A stretch of DNA of 64,000 nt from Paenibacillus oryzae (GCF_001675045.1 NZ_LYPA01000076.1:1-64000); one strand, 5' to 3'. Shown: positions 1-9,039, counted from the stretch's first letter. Notes: generated by a model not told the origin, from the letters alone. Translations and numbers: made by a program.

Positions 1-73
1 TAAATGACTCATTCGGCATCGAGGCCCTTAGTTCCTGTTTGTTCCAAAAATTCACTTAGTAGAGCACCTAAGT

Positions 74-309
74 AGTAACGAAGAAACGTACAAAAGCGCT
101 TGATCCAATAGAGAAACGCGCCCATTTGTATGAAGAAACGTACAAAAGCGCTTGATCCAAGAAAGAAACACGCCCGTTTGTATGAAGAAGCGTACAAAAG
201 CGCTTGATCCAATAGAGAAACACGCCCGTTTGTATGAAGAAACATACAAAAGCGCTTGATCCAATAGAGAAACGCGCCCGTTTATATGAAGAATCATACA
301 AAACGACTT
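74..309. repeat. 52-bp tandem palindrome array (near-identical copies)
   Basis: Five copies of a 22-nt core begin at 74, 126, 178, 230 and 282, exactly 52 bp apart. The core is an imperfect palindrome of the form TTGTATGA-n4-ACGTACAA. The 30-nt stretch between cores (AGCGCTTGATCC... to ...CGCCCGTT) is nearly identical in every copy; the first and last cores are degenerate. Because 52 is not a multiple of three, the short open frames across the array drift and do not look coding. A diverged array with the same core and period lies at 56635-56813. Confidence 0.9.
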
Positions 310-666
310 ACCCCAATTCCCTTACCCCAATTCCTACGCTAATCCACCGTTTCTTTTCCAATCAACTATTTCCGGAAAATCCCACGGAAAATCCCCTTAA
401 AACAACCGGATAGATCACTAAATGGTCCGAACCGTATCCCCTAAAAAACCTAAAATACAAATAAAATGCAAAAAAACGGATGCACAAAACAACCGTTAAA
501 CCGATGAAGTATTCAAATAGAACTTTAAAAGCTAAACGTTTTATAAAAATAGTATTTCCTCGTCATCTATAATAATAGAATAACACAGCAGAAAACATAA
601 GTCTATACTTTTTTTGAAATTTACGATATATTTTTTTTCTGTTGGAAATGCGAGAGGAGGCTAAGT
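310..666. other. AT-rich intergenic region
   Basis: No gene is apparent. The stretch is rich in A and T runs and precedes the ABC exporter operon. A TATAAT hexamer near 568 could be a -10 element but has no good -35 partner. A strong ribosome site, GAGAGGAGG, lies just before the start at 667. Confidence 0.5.
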
Positions 667-1656
667 ATGAATAACGGAATGATTCAGGTGCACGGCATCA
701 GTAAAACCTTTAAGGTAGCCGAGCGGACATCGGGATTGAAGGCGGCGGTAAAGTCGCTCATTGTACGCAAGCATCGGATGGTTGAAGCCTTGAAGGATAT
801 TTCCTTTGAGATTGGGGAGGGAGAAATCGTAGGCTACATAGGGCCTAACGGAGCGGGCAAATCAACCACGATCAAGGTCATGAGCGGAATCCTCGTGCCG
901 GATGCAGGAACCTGTTCTATTATGGGGTACACCCCATGGAAGGAACGGAGCCAATACGTGCGGAATATCGGCGTTGTCTTTGGTCAACGGTCGCAGCTAT
1001 GGTGGGATGTGCCGGTGTTGGATTCATTTGAGCTGTTAAGGGATATTTACCGGATTCCCGAAGCGTCTTACAAAAGAGAGCTGGATTTGCTGAGCGATAT
1101 GCTCGATCTTGGGCCGTTGTTGTCTATGCCGGTCAGGCAGCTAAGCCTGGGCCAGCGCATGCGATGCGAAATAGCAGCTTCCCTGCTGCACAGCCCCAAG
1201 CTGTTGTTTTTGGACGAACCAACAATCGGGCTGGATGCCGTCAGCAAATTGGCTGTCAGGCGATTTATTAAGGACATTAATGCGGAACGTGCGGTTACGG
1301 TCATTTTGACCACGCATGATATGAGCGATATTGAAGCGCTGGCTAACCGGATTATTATGATCGGCAAAGGAACCAAGCTGTACGACGGTTCCCTGACGGA
1401 GCTGAGAACTCGTTTTGGACGCAACCGCATACTGAAGGCGGATTTTCGGGAGCATCATGAGCCTGTTGATATCGAAGGCGCAACCAGGCTGGAATGGTAC
1501 CCGGAGCGTGCGGTCTACGGCTTTGACACGGATCAAACCAGCATGGCTGACGTGATTGCGCAGCTGTCGCAAAATGTTCAGTTGCGCGATGTGATAGTAG
1601 AGTCCAAGGATATCGACGAAATGATACTGGAGCTGTACGAGGAGCATCGGATATGA
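667..1656 (+). CDS. ABC-2 type exporter, ATP-binding protein (DrrA-like)
   Basis: Nucleotide-binding subunit of an ABC exporter, 329 aa. Walker A GPNGAGKST is at residues 59-67, the signature LSLGQ at 159-163, Walker B LLFLDEP at 179-185 and the switch histidine near 217. A roughly 100-residue C-terminal extension follows the ATPase core, as in DrrA-type subunits. The start follows GAGAGGAGG at good spacing. It overlaps the next gene by 4 nt (ATGA) and forms a three-gene operon with two six-helix permeases, a set widespread in Bacillales (COG4586/4587/3694). The substrate cannot be told from sequence; drug, lipid or surface-polymer export are all possible. Confidence 0.93.
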   Translation: MNNGMIQVHGISKTFKVAERTSGLKAAVKSLIVRKHRMVEALKDISFEIGEGEIVGYIGPNGAGKSTTIKVMSGILVPDAGTCSIMGYTPWKERSQYVRNIGVVFGQRSQLWWDVPVLDSFELLRDIYRIPEASYKRELDLLSDMLDLGPLLSMPVRQLSLGQRMRCEIAASLLHSPKLLFLDEPTIGLDAVSKLAVRRFIKDINAERAVTVILTTHDMSDIEALANRIIMIGKGTKLYDGSLTELRTRFGRNRILKADFREHHEPVDIEGATRLEWYPERAVYGFDTDQTSMADVIAQLSQNVQLRDVIVESKDIDEMILELYEEHRI

Positions 1657-2471
1657 GCGCCATCCATCTGAAAGCCTACGCCAGCTTGTGGCGCATACGC
1701 TTCATCAACGGGCTTCAATACCGCGCTGCGGCCCTTGCCGGGATAGCGACTCAGCTGTTCTTTGGCTTTGTATTTATGATGATCTTTATGGCCTATTACG
1801 AAAATAGCGGAGTATCACCGGATTTGTCGATCCAGCAATTGGTCACCTATGTGTGGCTGCAGCAGATGTTTGTTGCCTTTATTATGTTATGGTACCGGGA
1901 CAACGAGCTGTTCACCATGATAACGGGCGGCAATATCGCTTATGAGCTATGCCGTCCCGTCAATATGTATGTGTTCTGGTTCGTCAAGCTGCTGGCGCAG
2001 CGAATGGCGAGCGCCTTGCTTCGCAGCCTGCCGATTATGCTAGTCGTGTTCTTTTTGCCGGAGCCTTACCGCATGAGCCTGCCCGATAGCCCGGCCTCGT
2101 TTGGTCTGTTTCTGATTGCTCTGATGCTGGGACTGCTGGTTGTGGTGGCTATATCCATGCTGATATATATTTCGGTATTTTGGACGATGTCGCCTGTTGG
2201 TTCAACCTTGATGATTGCTGTCATCGGCGAGTTTTTTGCCGGGCTTATCATTCCCGTACCGCTTATGCCGGATTGGCTGCAAAGCATCGTATATGCTCTG
2301 CCTTTTCGCTTTACGGCAGATTTTCCATTCCGGGTCTACAGCGGGCATATTCCCGTAAATGAAGCCATTACCGGCATCGGGCTGCAGCTGCTATGGATTT
2401 TGGCGCTGGCCGTGGTGGGACAGTGGCTCATGCGCCGGGCGCTGCGCAGCGTTATCGTACAGGGAGGGTGA
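1653..2471 (+). CDS. ABC-2 type exporter permease 1
   Basis: Integral membrane subunit of 272 aa with about six hydrophobic segments, for example around residues 28-48, 116-132 and 150-175, and a positively charged N-terminus. It matches the COG4587-type ABC-2 permease that accompanies this kind of ATPase. The ATG overlaps the stop of the ATPase gene (ATGA), which implies translational coupling. It would form a heterodimer with the next permease. The substrate is unknown. Confidence 0.9.
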   Translation: MSAIHLKAYASLWRIRFINGLQYRAAALAGIATQLFFGFVFMMIFMAYYENSGVSPDLSIQQLVTYVWLQQMFVAFIMLWYRDNELFTMITGGNIAYELCRPVNMYVFWFVKLLAQRMASALLRSLPIMLVVFFLPEPYRMSLPDSPASFGLFLIALMLGLLVVVAISMLIYISVFWTMSPVGSTLMIAVIGEFFAGLIIPVPLMPDWLQSIVYALPFRFTADFPFRVYSGHIPVNEAITGIGLQLLWILALAVVGQWLMRRALRSVIVQGG

Positions 2472-2475
2472 GGAC

Positions 2476-3258
2476 ATGAAGCTGTATTTCAACTATTTAA
2501 GCATTCATTTTCGCAGTCAAATGCAATACAGGACGTCGTTCCTCATGCTGACGGCGGGACAATTTCTTATTCCGTTTACCGTTTTTGCGGGCGTCTATTT
2601 TATGTTTGAGCGATTTGGACAATTAAAGGGCTGGACCTTTTTTGAGGTAACGCTATGTTATGCCATCATCCATTTGGCTTTTTCCCTGAGCGAATGCTTT
2701 GCGCGCGGCTTTGATTCCTTTTCCGGGCTTGTGGTAAGAGGGGACTTTGATCGTTTGCTGGTGAGGCCGCGGGGAACTGTCGTACAAGTGCTTGGCTCCG
2801 CATTCGAGTTTACCCGGTTTGGCCGTCTCATCCAGGGCGGAGCGGTATTGGCGTGGTCAATCAGCCAGCTGCCGGAGCTTTGGACATTTCCCAAGCTGCT
2901 GGCGGTGCTGCTGATGGTTGTCAACGGTGTGTTTGTATTTACCGGTATTTTTATTCTTGCAGCGACGATGTGTTTTTGGTCGGTTCAAGGACTGGAGCTG
3001 GCAAACGTGTTTACAGATGGCGGCCGGGAGATGGCTCAGTATCCGCTTGGCATATACGAAGCCTGGGTACGTAAGTTTTTTACGTACATCATACCGTTTG
3101 CCAGCGTCAGCTATTTGCCGCTTATGCTGCTGCTGGATAAAAGAGAGGGCAGTACGGCAGAGCTGCTTCTGCTCCCGTTTGGCGGAGCGTTATTCCTGCT
3201 TCCATGTCTGCTAATCTGGCAAATTGGCATCCGTCATTACCGATCAACTGGCTCTTAG
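2476..3258 (+). CDS. ABC-2 type exporter permease 2
   Basis: Second permease of the exporter, 260 aa from the ATG at 2476, which follows AGGGAGGGTGAGG. An upstream in-frame start at 2359 would overlap the previous gene by more than 100 nt and has no ribosome site, so it is rejected. The protein has about six hydrophobic helices and resembles COG3694 ABC-2 permeases. It is the last gene of the operon; about 130 bp separate its stop from a strong hairpin at 3388-3435. Confidence 0.9.
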   Translation: MKLYFNYLSIHFRSQMQYRTSFLMLTAGQFLIPFTVFAGVYFMFERFGQLKGWTFFEVTLCYAIIHLAFSLSECFARGFDSFSGLVVRGDFDRLLVRPRGTVVQVLGSAFEFTRFGRLIQGGAVLAWSISQLPELWTFPKLLAVLLMVVNGVFVFTGIFILAATMCFWSVQGLELANVFTDGGREMAQYPLGIYEAWVRKFFTYIIPFASVSYLPLMLLLDKREGSTAELLLLPFGGALFLLPCLLIWQIGIRHYRSTGS

Positions 3259-3387
3259 ACGCTGTCAATTGACACAATATTAAAAAAGGGCATCAATCGA
3301 TTTTTATAGATCCGATGAACACAAACTGAAAGCAAACGCTGCTTAATTTACTTAGTAGGAAGCAAGCGCTGTCGTTGAAAACAAACA

Positions 3388-3435
3388 GCAAGCCCCCGTC
3401 GCCGGCTCCTTGGGAGCGCGGTAACGGGGGCTTGC
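3388..3435. terminator. Bidirectional terminator between convergent genes
   Basis: GCAAGCCCCCGT pairs with ACGGGGGCTTGC around a GC-rich inner region. The left side reads TGTTTGTTTTC when viewed on the minus strand, and the right side runs into CTTGTTTAT. It lies between the convergent exporter operon and the minus-strand gene at 3448. Confidence 0.8.
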
Positions 3436-3447
3436 CTTGTTTATACA

Positions 3448-3900
3448 TTAATCCAAAGAGATGTACGAAATGGACCTGAGCTGCAAAACGGATTCTTCCG
3501 CGGGTATGGCCGATGATACGGCGGCAACGCCCGAGGCGTATTGCTGCTGTATGGCGCCAAGCGCGGCGGCAAAAAGCGAAAAAGCGCGGTTGTCGGCATC
3601 AGCTTTTCCTGCAATCATCTCCGTCAGCCTTGTTGTGAGGGAGGATAGCGGAAAACGGCCGATAAAGCCTTGCAATTGTTTCCCCCAGGATTCCGGCTCA
3701 AAAAAGACGTAATCCTGTTTAGCCAGAAAAACCTCGCTCCAGCCGTATCCGTGCTCCGTTGTCAAACGAAGGCATACACGGTAGCCTTCATTATCGATCG
3801 CCAGTGCAGGAATAACAAAAACTTCGATTCTGGAGACGGTCAGCTGCCCTGGATCTTGCTCTGGATAAAGGGAATCATGCAGCGATAAACAAAGCATCAT
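3448..3900 (-). CDS. Hypothetical protein
   Basis: A 150-aa protein I do not recognise. The ATG follows AAAGGAGA at normal spacing on the minus strand, and the gene ends at a strong hairpin, so it looks real. There is no signal peptide or membrane helix. The first 70 residues contain a beta-rich patch (VFVIPALAIDNEGYRVCLRL), loosely like the N-terminal capping domain of enolase-superfamily enzymes. The second half is alanine-rich and helical. Because no barrel domain follows, no function is assigned. Confidence 0.6.
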   Translation of the reverse strand: MMLCLSLHDSLYPEQDPGQLTVSRIEVFVIPALAIDNEGYRVCLRLTTEHGYGWSEVFLAKQDYVFFEPESWGKQLQGFIGRFPLSSLTTRLTEMIAGKADADNRAFSLFAAALGAIQQQYASGVAAVSSAIPAEESVLQLRSISYISLD

Positions 3901-4151
3901 ACATCTCTCCTTTGTTCGCTTGCGAGGTTAGCTGTCGGATTCGGGCTAGAGAGGAAGCCCTACCGGGTAAACCCGGATTCACCCCTTGCGATAAAACCGG
4001 CATACATAAGCGTATGCAGATTTCGGCCGCGTTGGTTCCCCCGCTTTTTCCATTCGGAAAAATTCAGCGTTGTTTACATAATATTTTATCTCCAAAAAGC
4101 CGCTTTGTAAATGCTTCAGTTTATCGCCGCTATCCAATATCCTTTTTTTTG

Positions 4152-4180
4152 TTGACAAACCTACTATAATGTATGATATT
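4152..4180 (+). promoter_or_regulatory. Promoter of the GntR-remnant/ABC operon
   Basis: TTGACA at 4152-4157 is followed 17 bp later by GATATT (4175-4180). TATGAT at 4172-4177 is a better hexamer but only 14 bp away. The operator palindrome begins at the downstream edge. Confidence 0.6.
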
Positions 4181-4200
4181 GTACTTATACAATAAGTACA
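4180..4200. promoter_or_regulatory. GntR/YtrA-type operator palindrome
   Basis: A perfect 8-bp inverted repeat, TGTACTTA-n5-TAAGTACA, overlaps the transcription start region. It has the usual size and place of an operator for the YtrA subfamily of GntR regulators, whose broken gene lies directly downstream. Confidence 0.65.
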
Positions 4201-4228
4201 TTAAACGTCAGTGAGGCGGTGGTTGCAT

Positions 4229-4479
4229 GTGGACATCATTAGCAGCAATACAAGCAAACCCATATATGAGCAGATCACCTCACAAGTTAAAGCCATGATT
4301 AGGGCGTAACCGTTGGTCGAGGCAGCCTTGTGGCAGCAAGAAACAAGGAACTTATCCAAGAGGAGCTGCAGAAGAATGTAGAAGAACAGTTAAGTCTGGC
4401 GGCGGAAACGGCGCGGACCGGAGGGATACCTTTGCCTAAATTGATCGAATTGCTAACTATTTTTTATATGGAGGAGTAA
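4229..4479 (+). pseudogene. Internally deleted GntR (YtrA-family) regulator
   Basis: A GTG at 4229 after a GAGGCGGTGG ribosome site begins a typical YtrA-family N-terminus (VDIISSNTSKPIYEQITSQV) that hits TAA at 4307. From about 4312, in another frame, comes the family's C-terminal part (VGRGSLVAARNKELIQEELQ, then a helix ending in IFYMEE at 4479). Most of the winged-helix domain between them is missing, so a deletion of roughly 120 bp joined the ends out of frame. It sits where the intact regulator normally sits, immediately before the ABC genes. Loss of DNA binding is expected. Confidence 0.8.
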
Positions 4480-4481
4480 CG

Positions 4482-5345
4482 ATGAGCTACAGCTTGGACA
4501 TACAAAATTTGAATAAAACTTATCCTGATTCTGATTTTCGTCTAAATAACGTTTCGTTTTCCATTCCCAAGGGAACGATTATGGGCTTTGTTGGAGAAAA
4601 CGGAGCGGGAAAGTCAACAACGATGAATGCGGTTTTAAACATCATCAAAAAGGACAGCGGCACTATAAAAATCTTTGGCCGGGAAATGGGGGACAGGGAT
4701 ACAGACATTCGCGAGCAAATAGGGGTAGTTTTCGATGCATCCAACTTCCCGGAAGTATTGACGCCGGCCAAGCTGTCGAAGGTCATGTCAGGGATATATA
4801 AGCAATGGGACCATTCGTTTTTTCTGGACGCCACTGCGAGATTTAAGCTGGATACGAGGAAACAAATCGGAAAGTTTTCGCGTGGAATGAAAATGAAGCT
4901 GGCCCTTGCCGTTGCGCTTTCGCACCGGCCTAAGCTGCTCATTCTGGATGAGGCCACCTCCGGGCTGGACCCGATAGTCAGAGATGAGGTTTTGGAGGTA
5001 TTCCTGGAATTTGTGGAAGACGAAGACCATTCCATTTTGATGTCCTCCCATATTACCACCGATATGGAAAAGATCGCTGATTACATTACATTTATTCATC
5101 AAGGCACAATCCTTTTGACAGAGAAAAAGGATCATCTAATCTATGAATATGGAATTGCCCGCTGCAAAGCTGAACAGTTTCAGCACATTGACCGTGCGGA
5201 TATGCTGGCCTTTAAAAAACGGGATTATCAAATCGATGTGCTGGTGGAGAACAGAGGGGCATTTGAGCGGAAGTATAGCGGAATTGTGGTAGACACAGGC
5301 ACTATTGATGAAATTATGGTTTTGCTGGTTAAGGGGGATCAATAA
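4482..5345 (+). CDS. ABC transporter ATP-binding protein (YtrB-like)
   Basis: A 287-aa nucleotide-binding subunit. Walker A is GENGAGKST (residues 38-46), the signature region is KFSRGMKMKLALA, Walker B is LLILDEATSGLD, and the switch histidine is in SSHIT. The start ATG lies 2 nt after the stop of the deleted GntR gene and uses the GGAGGAG at that gene's end. It resembles ATPases of YtrA-linked transporters, which in Bacillus respond to cell-envelope stress or carry acetoin-related functions. The partner permease follows immediately. Confidence 0.92.
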   Translation: MSYSLDIQNLNKTYPDSDFRLNNVSFSIPKGTIMGFVGENGAGKSTTMNAVLNIIKKDSGTIKIFGREMGDRDTDIREQIGVVFDASNFPEVLTPAKLSKVMSGIYKQWDHSFFLDATARFKLDTRKQIGKFSRGMKMKLALAVALSHRPKLLILDEATSGLDPIVRDEVLEVFLEFVEDEDHSILMSSHITTDMEKIADYITFIHQGTILLTEKKDHLIYEYGIARCKAEQFQHIDRADMLAFKKRDYQIDVLVENRGAFERKYSGIVVDTGTIDEIMVLLVKGDQ

Positions 5346-5346
5346 A

Positions 5347-5985
5347 ATGAGGGGTTTGGTGGTTAACAATCTTTATACGAGTCGAGACAATATCAAGCTA
5401 TCGCTCATAATCGCCCTGCTGCTTGCGTTTGTACCGCTATTTGTAAAGGAAAACAGCATTATCAGCATCGTCATTGCAATGCAGACATTTGTCCTTGTCT
5501 CCAATATGTCCACTTCTTTAAAGATGGATGAAGCCTCCAAATGGAATAAATTCGAAATTACTTTGCCGGTGACTAGAAATACACTTATTAGCGCCAAATA
5601 CATTTCATTTATTCTGCTGATATTGATCGGAGTTGCTGCAAGTCTGGTCACGGTGGCCCTTCAAGCCATGCGGGGAAAAATCGACTTTAATACACTCATC
5701 CTGGGCTACAACTTTGGTTTGCAGCTGTCCCTTTCCACTGTTGCCATAGTTTATCCGCTTATTTTGAAGCTGGGGGCCGAAAAAAGCGATACGCTGCTGT
5801 TTACGGCAATTGGACTATCCGTCGGGCTGAGATTTTTGGTCTGGTATCTGTTGTACTTGTCTGACGAAACGATTACGTTCAGAACCTCTCCTAGTGTGGG
5901 GAATATCTCTTTGGCCATTTCGCTAGCCATGTTTATTTTATCCTATTTTATTTCAGCGGCCATTCATCGACACAAGGAGTTTTAA
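5347..5985 (+). CDS. ABC-2 type membrane permease
   Basis: A 212-aa membrane protein with about six hydrophobic segments, partner of the preceding ATPase. The ATG lies 1 nt after the ATPase stop and follows AAGGGGGATC. An upstream in-frame ATG at 5305 would sit deep within the ATPase gene and is rejected. The sequence resembles the ABC2_membrane_5 family found with YtrB-like ATPases. The substrate is unknown. Confidence 0.88.
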   Translation: MRGLVVNNLYTSRDNIKLSLIIALLLAFVPLFVKENSIISIVIAMQTFVLVSNMSTSLKMDEASKWNKFEITLPVTRNTLISAKYISFILLILIGVAASLVTVALQAMRGKIDFNTLILGYNFGLQLSLSTVAIVYPLILKLGAEKSDTLLFTAIGLSVGLRFLVWYLLYLSDETITFRTSPSVGNISLAISLAMFILSYFISAAIHRHKEF

Positions 5986-6022
5986 CATTACAAAACATAA
6001 TCTGAGAGGATTGAAGCCAGAA

Positions 6023-7267
6023 ATGAAAAAGTTAACGTCATTATTTATAAGCGTTGTTATGCTGCTTGTATTTGCGACTGGTGTACAAGCGCAAACTGTT
6101 GCGCCTCCTGTAGCGGTATTACTTGATAAAGAACAGCTAACCTTTGATAGCGGACATGCATTCATTGAAAAAGCAACGACACTGGTCCCGGCTGAAGCTT
6201 TCCTGGAAGGACTGGATTATGAGCTACGCTGGGATAGAGCAAATACGACTCTTCGTGCGTCGAAAGGCGAGCTTTCTTTTGTTCTCGAAACCGGGAAAAC
6301 GGAGGCCATGGCCAATAATGAGGCGCATCAACTGAGGGCAGCTCCAAAAATTGTTAACGGAACATTGTACGCCCCGCTTCGATTCCTGGCAGAAAATGCG
6401 GGTTACCGCATTGACTGGGATGCTGAAAGTCGCGCTGCTGCTTTGGCGCTGCAAGATAACAAGGGTTTTTTCTGGAAGGTAGAAAAGGATGGCGTGGAGT
6501 TGTATTTGCTTGGTTCTATCCATGTTGGCAACGATGAGATGTACCCGATTCGACCAGAGCTGAATGTGGCATATGCTAATTCCGATCATCTGGTTCTGGA
6601 AGTAAACATGGCTGCTCCAATGGATGAGCAAACGATGAAGGAACTTCAAAAAAAGTATATGCTGTACGATGACAACACAACATTGCCCGACCATATTGAC
6701 GCTGAAATGTATAGACAGATTCAAACCATTTTGAAGGAAAACGGAGCGCCTGAAACATTCCTCGATACATTTAAACCTTGGATGGTCTATATAAGTTTGG
6801 ATAACATGAAATCACGATTAGGCGGCTTTGAAGCCGGTCTTGGCATTGATATGTACTTCGCGCAGAAGGCAACGGCTTCCGGAAAGTCTATTCTGGAGCT
6901 GGAATCGCATGATTCCCAATATTCGCAATTTAACCATTTCTCGGATGGTCTTATTGCTTCTATGATAAAGGAGCTGCTTGAAACATTCCATCAGCCGGAT
7001 AACGGCACGGAGACACTGGCCGATCTGTGGCGTAGCGGAGACGAAGCTGCATTGGCAGAAATGCTGGAAGCAATGAAGGAAATACCGGAATATTACAAAA
7101 CCACGATTATTGACCGTAATGCTGGAATGATTGAAAAAATTGAAGGTTACCTGGGAGACGAAAAAAAGGAAACGTATTTTGTCATTGCAGGATCTTTCCA
7201 TATGATAGGAAAAGACGGAATCGTAAACGCGCTCAAAGAAAAGGGCTATACCGTTACCCGCCTGTAA
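6023..7267 (+). CDS. Secreted TraB/GumN-family protein with copper amine oxidase-like N-domain
   Basis: About 414 aa. A signal peptide (MKKLTSLFISVVMLLVFATG, then VQA-QT) precedes a copper-amine-oxidase-like N-terminal domain over roughly residues 35-125, a wall-associated module common in Paenibacillus. It is followed by a TraB/PrgY/GumN domain with the family's YLLGSIHVGNDEMYP motif and the C-terminal GSFHMIGKDGIVNALKEKGY motif. TraB/GumN members are putative metalloproteases or peptide binders; the exact activity is unknown. ATG 6023 is preferred because GAGAGGA at 6004-6010 sits against a possible TTG at 6011. Confidence 0.87.
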   Translation: MKKLTSLFISVVMLLVFATGVQAQTVAPPVAVLLDKEQLTFDSGHAFIEKATTLVPAEAFLEGLDYELRWDRANTTLRASKGELSFVLETGKTEAMANNEAHQLRAAPKIVNGTLYAPLRFLAENAGYRIDWDAESRAAALALQDNKGFFWKVEKDGVELYLLGSIHVGNDEMYPIRPELNVAYANSDHLVLEVNMAAPMDEQTMKELQKKYMLYDDNTTLPDHIDAEMYRQIQTILKENGAPETFLDTFKPWMVYISLDNMKSRLGGFEAGLGIDMYFAQKATASGKSILELESHDSQYSQFNHFSDGLIASMIKELLETFHQPDNGTETLADLWRSGDEAALAEMLEAMKEIPEYYKTTIIDRNAGMIEKIEGYLGDEKKETYFVIAGSFHMIGKDGIVNALKEKGYTVTRL

Positions 7268-7478
7268 GTTATCGCGAGGTGCGTTGTGTAGTTTTGTTGT
7301 TATGGAATGGGCTGCGCCTTTGGGGAAATAGAAGAAATCGGTTAGAACATAAGTAGACATGGGCTTGTTTAAGATGATATCCGCATAATAATAGCCAATA
7401 AAGCTTTGCGTTCACCGTTTTTTTCAAGTATGATGTAAGGAAAAAATGAACTCATGTTCAAATCAAAGGAGCAGCAGT

Positions 7479-8438
7479 ATGCATTCGAAAACTAGCCATT
7501 GTAAAATCGTCGATTGCACCATCCGCGACGGCGGCCTCGTCAATAATTGGGACTTCAGCGTGGAGTTTGTGCAGCATTTGTATAATAGCCTTAACGAAGC
7601 CGGCGTTGATTATATGGAAATCGGCTACAAAAATTCTCCAAAGCTTCTGAAAGGAGCCGATAGCGCGGGACCTTGGCGGTTTCTGAATGACGATTTTCTT
7701 AGAAAGGTGCTGCCGAACAAAGGCAATACCAAGCTGTCCGCTCTCGTTGATATCGGGCGCGTGGATGAAAACGATATTTTGCCGCGCAGCGAAAGCATGA
7801 TCGATCTTATTCGCGTGGCTTGTTATATTCAAGACGTGGATAAGGCGCTGGAGCTGGTTCAAACCTTCCACGACCGCGGCTATGAAACAACGCTGAACAT
7901 CATGGCTTTGTCCAATGTGATGGAAAATCAGCTTGTTGAAGCCTTCGAGCGCATTAACGAAAGCGTCGTAGACGTTGTTTACATCGTTGATTCCTACGGC
8001 AGTCTGAAGCCAAGCGACGTTGAATACCTGGTGGACAAGTTCCGCCAGCATTTGCCGAACAAACGGCTTGGCGTACATGCCCATAACAACCTTCAGCTTG
8101 CTTTTGCCAATACGCTCCTTGCGGCAGGCAAAGGCGTAGAGCTGCTTGACGCATCCGTGTACGGCATGGGCCGCGCGGCTGGCAATTGCAATACGGAGCT
8201 GCTTGTCTCCGAGCTGCAAAATACGAAATACAACGTACGTCCCGTTCTGGACATGATCGAAAAATATATGATTCCGCTTCGCGAGAAGGAAGAATGGGGC
8301 TATATCATTCCTTACATGATTACCGGCATTCTGGACGAGCATCCTCGTTCCGCCATGGCGCTCCGCGCTTCGGAAAAGAAGGACAAAGCCGTTGATTTCT
8401 ACGATCAGCTGACGACTCCCGAAATCTCCAGCAAATAA
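7479..8438 (+). CDS. Aldolase/HMG-CoA lyase-like (DRE-TIM metallolyase) protein
   Basis: A TIM-barrel enzyme of the DRE-TIM metallolyase superfamily, 319 aa. The N-terminal motif is CTIRDGGLVNNWDF (the usual D-G/R-E lid variant) and the metal-binding HAHNN lies near residue 200, as in 4-hydroxy-2-oxovalerate aldolase and HMG-CoA lyase. The C-terminal half lacks the DmpG communication domain, so this belongs to the short, uncharacterised 'aldolase catalytic domain' proteins of firmicutes. The substrate is unknown. The ATG at 7479 follows AAAGGA; an upstream ATG at 7446 is possible. A MITE-like hairpin begins 9 bp after the stop. Confidence 0.88.
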   Translation: MHSKTSHCKIVDCTIRDGGLVNNWDFSVEFVQHLYNSLNEAGVDYMEIGYKNSPKLLKGADSAGPWRFLNDDFLRKVLPNKGNTKLSALVDIGRVDENDILPRSESMIDLIRVACYIQDVDKALELVQTFHDRGYETTLNIMALSNVMENQLVEAFERINESVVDVVYIVDSYGSLKPSDVEYLVDKFRQHLPNKRLGVHAHNNLQLAFANTLLAAGKGVELLDASVYGMGRAAGNCNTELLVSELQNTKYNVRPVLDMIEKYMIPLREKEEWGYIIPYMITGILDEHPRSAMALRASEKKDKAVDFYDQLTTPEISSK

Positions 8439-8446
8439 GGATAAAA

Positions 8447-8665
8447 GGGGCTGCCCGAACAGTCTGTTACGGTGAATAATGATTCAGCAAAACCGGTTCC
8501 TACCGGAAAAGGGTGTCTTGGAAGCTCAAACCTATTTGTCCGCTTTATTTTGATCCTATTTGTAGTGGATAAAAGCGGACAAAAAAACTCGCCCTCAAGA
8601 CACCCTTTCCGCTCCGGCCCTCTGCTGAATAATTATTCGTTCGGTTTGACTTTTCGGACAGCCCC
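8447..8665. mobile_element. MITE-like hairpin element, family A, copy 1
   Basis: A 219-bp stretch with inverted ends GGGGCTGCCC / GGACAGCCCC. Nested complementary blocks (GAATAATGATTCAGCA with TGCTGAATAATTATTC; AGGGTGTCTTG with CAAGACACCCT; TTTGTCCGCTTT with AAAGCGGACAAA) mean the whole unit folds on itself. A second copy at 40690-40910 is about 85 percent identical by eye. There is no open frame for a transposase. Confidence 0.85.
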
Positions 8666-8707
8666 TTTATTTGGGGTAAATCGAAGAATTACCCTGGAAA
8701 ACACATC

Positions 8708-9025
8708 CTAGACCGTGCTTCGCTTTAATTCTCCCGAGCCGCGAATGGCTGCGGCCTTGTGCGCCGTATTTGGGTGCAGAAAACCGTTGCCCTGCAGCTG
8801 CTCGCCTTCACTGGATACGGCCTCCATGCTGACGGAAATATCCTCGCTGGCGGCAAACCAGTCCAATACCTCGCTGTTTGCCACGCCGTCCGCGTCGATA
8901 TACCAGAGCTTGTCTCCGTATTGCGTAACCAGAAGCAGCTTCGCCTCGGTGAAATCAAGCTCCAGCGACTCCCAATGCCCGTTGCTGATAGCGATGCGGG
9001 TCAAAATGATTTGCTCAACCTCCAT
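8708..9025 (-). CDS. Hypothetical protein
   Basis: A small soluble protein of 105 aa, not recognised. The N-terminal 50 residues look beta-rich (LELDFTEAKLLLVTQYGDKL) and the rest is acidic with a basic tail. AAGGGGT sits at ribosome-site distance before the ATG. It starts 15 bp after the end of the dehydrogenase gene on the same strand and probably forms its operon tail. No signal peptide or membrane segment is seen. Confidence 0.6.
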   Translation of the reverse strand: MEVEQIILTRIAISNGHWESLELDFTEAKLLLVTQYGDKLWYIDADGVANSEVLDWFAASEDISVSMEAVSSEGEQLQGNGFLHPNTAHKAAAIRGSGELKRSTV

Positions 9026-9039
9026 TTATTCACAACCCC

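Noticed and set aside
9..301. Overlapping minus-strand frames in the 52-bp array
   Set aside because: Open frames arise from the repeat; 52 is not a multiple of three, there is no ribosome site, and products are repetitive.
2359..2475. N-terminal extension of permease 2
   Set aside because: The extension overlaps the upstream gene and reads out of its frame; AGGGAGGGTGAGG before ATG 2476 decides the start.
8472..8711. 79-aa frame inside the family A element
   Set aside because: It runs across a self-complementary hairpin; no ribosome site and no similarity to a transposase.
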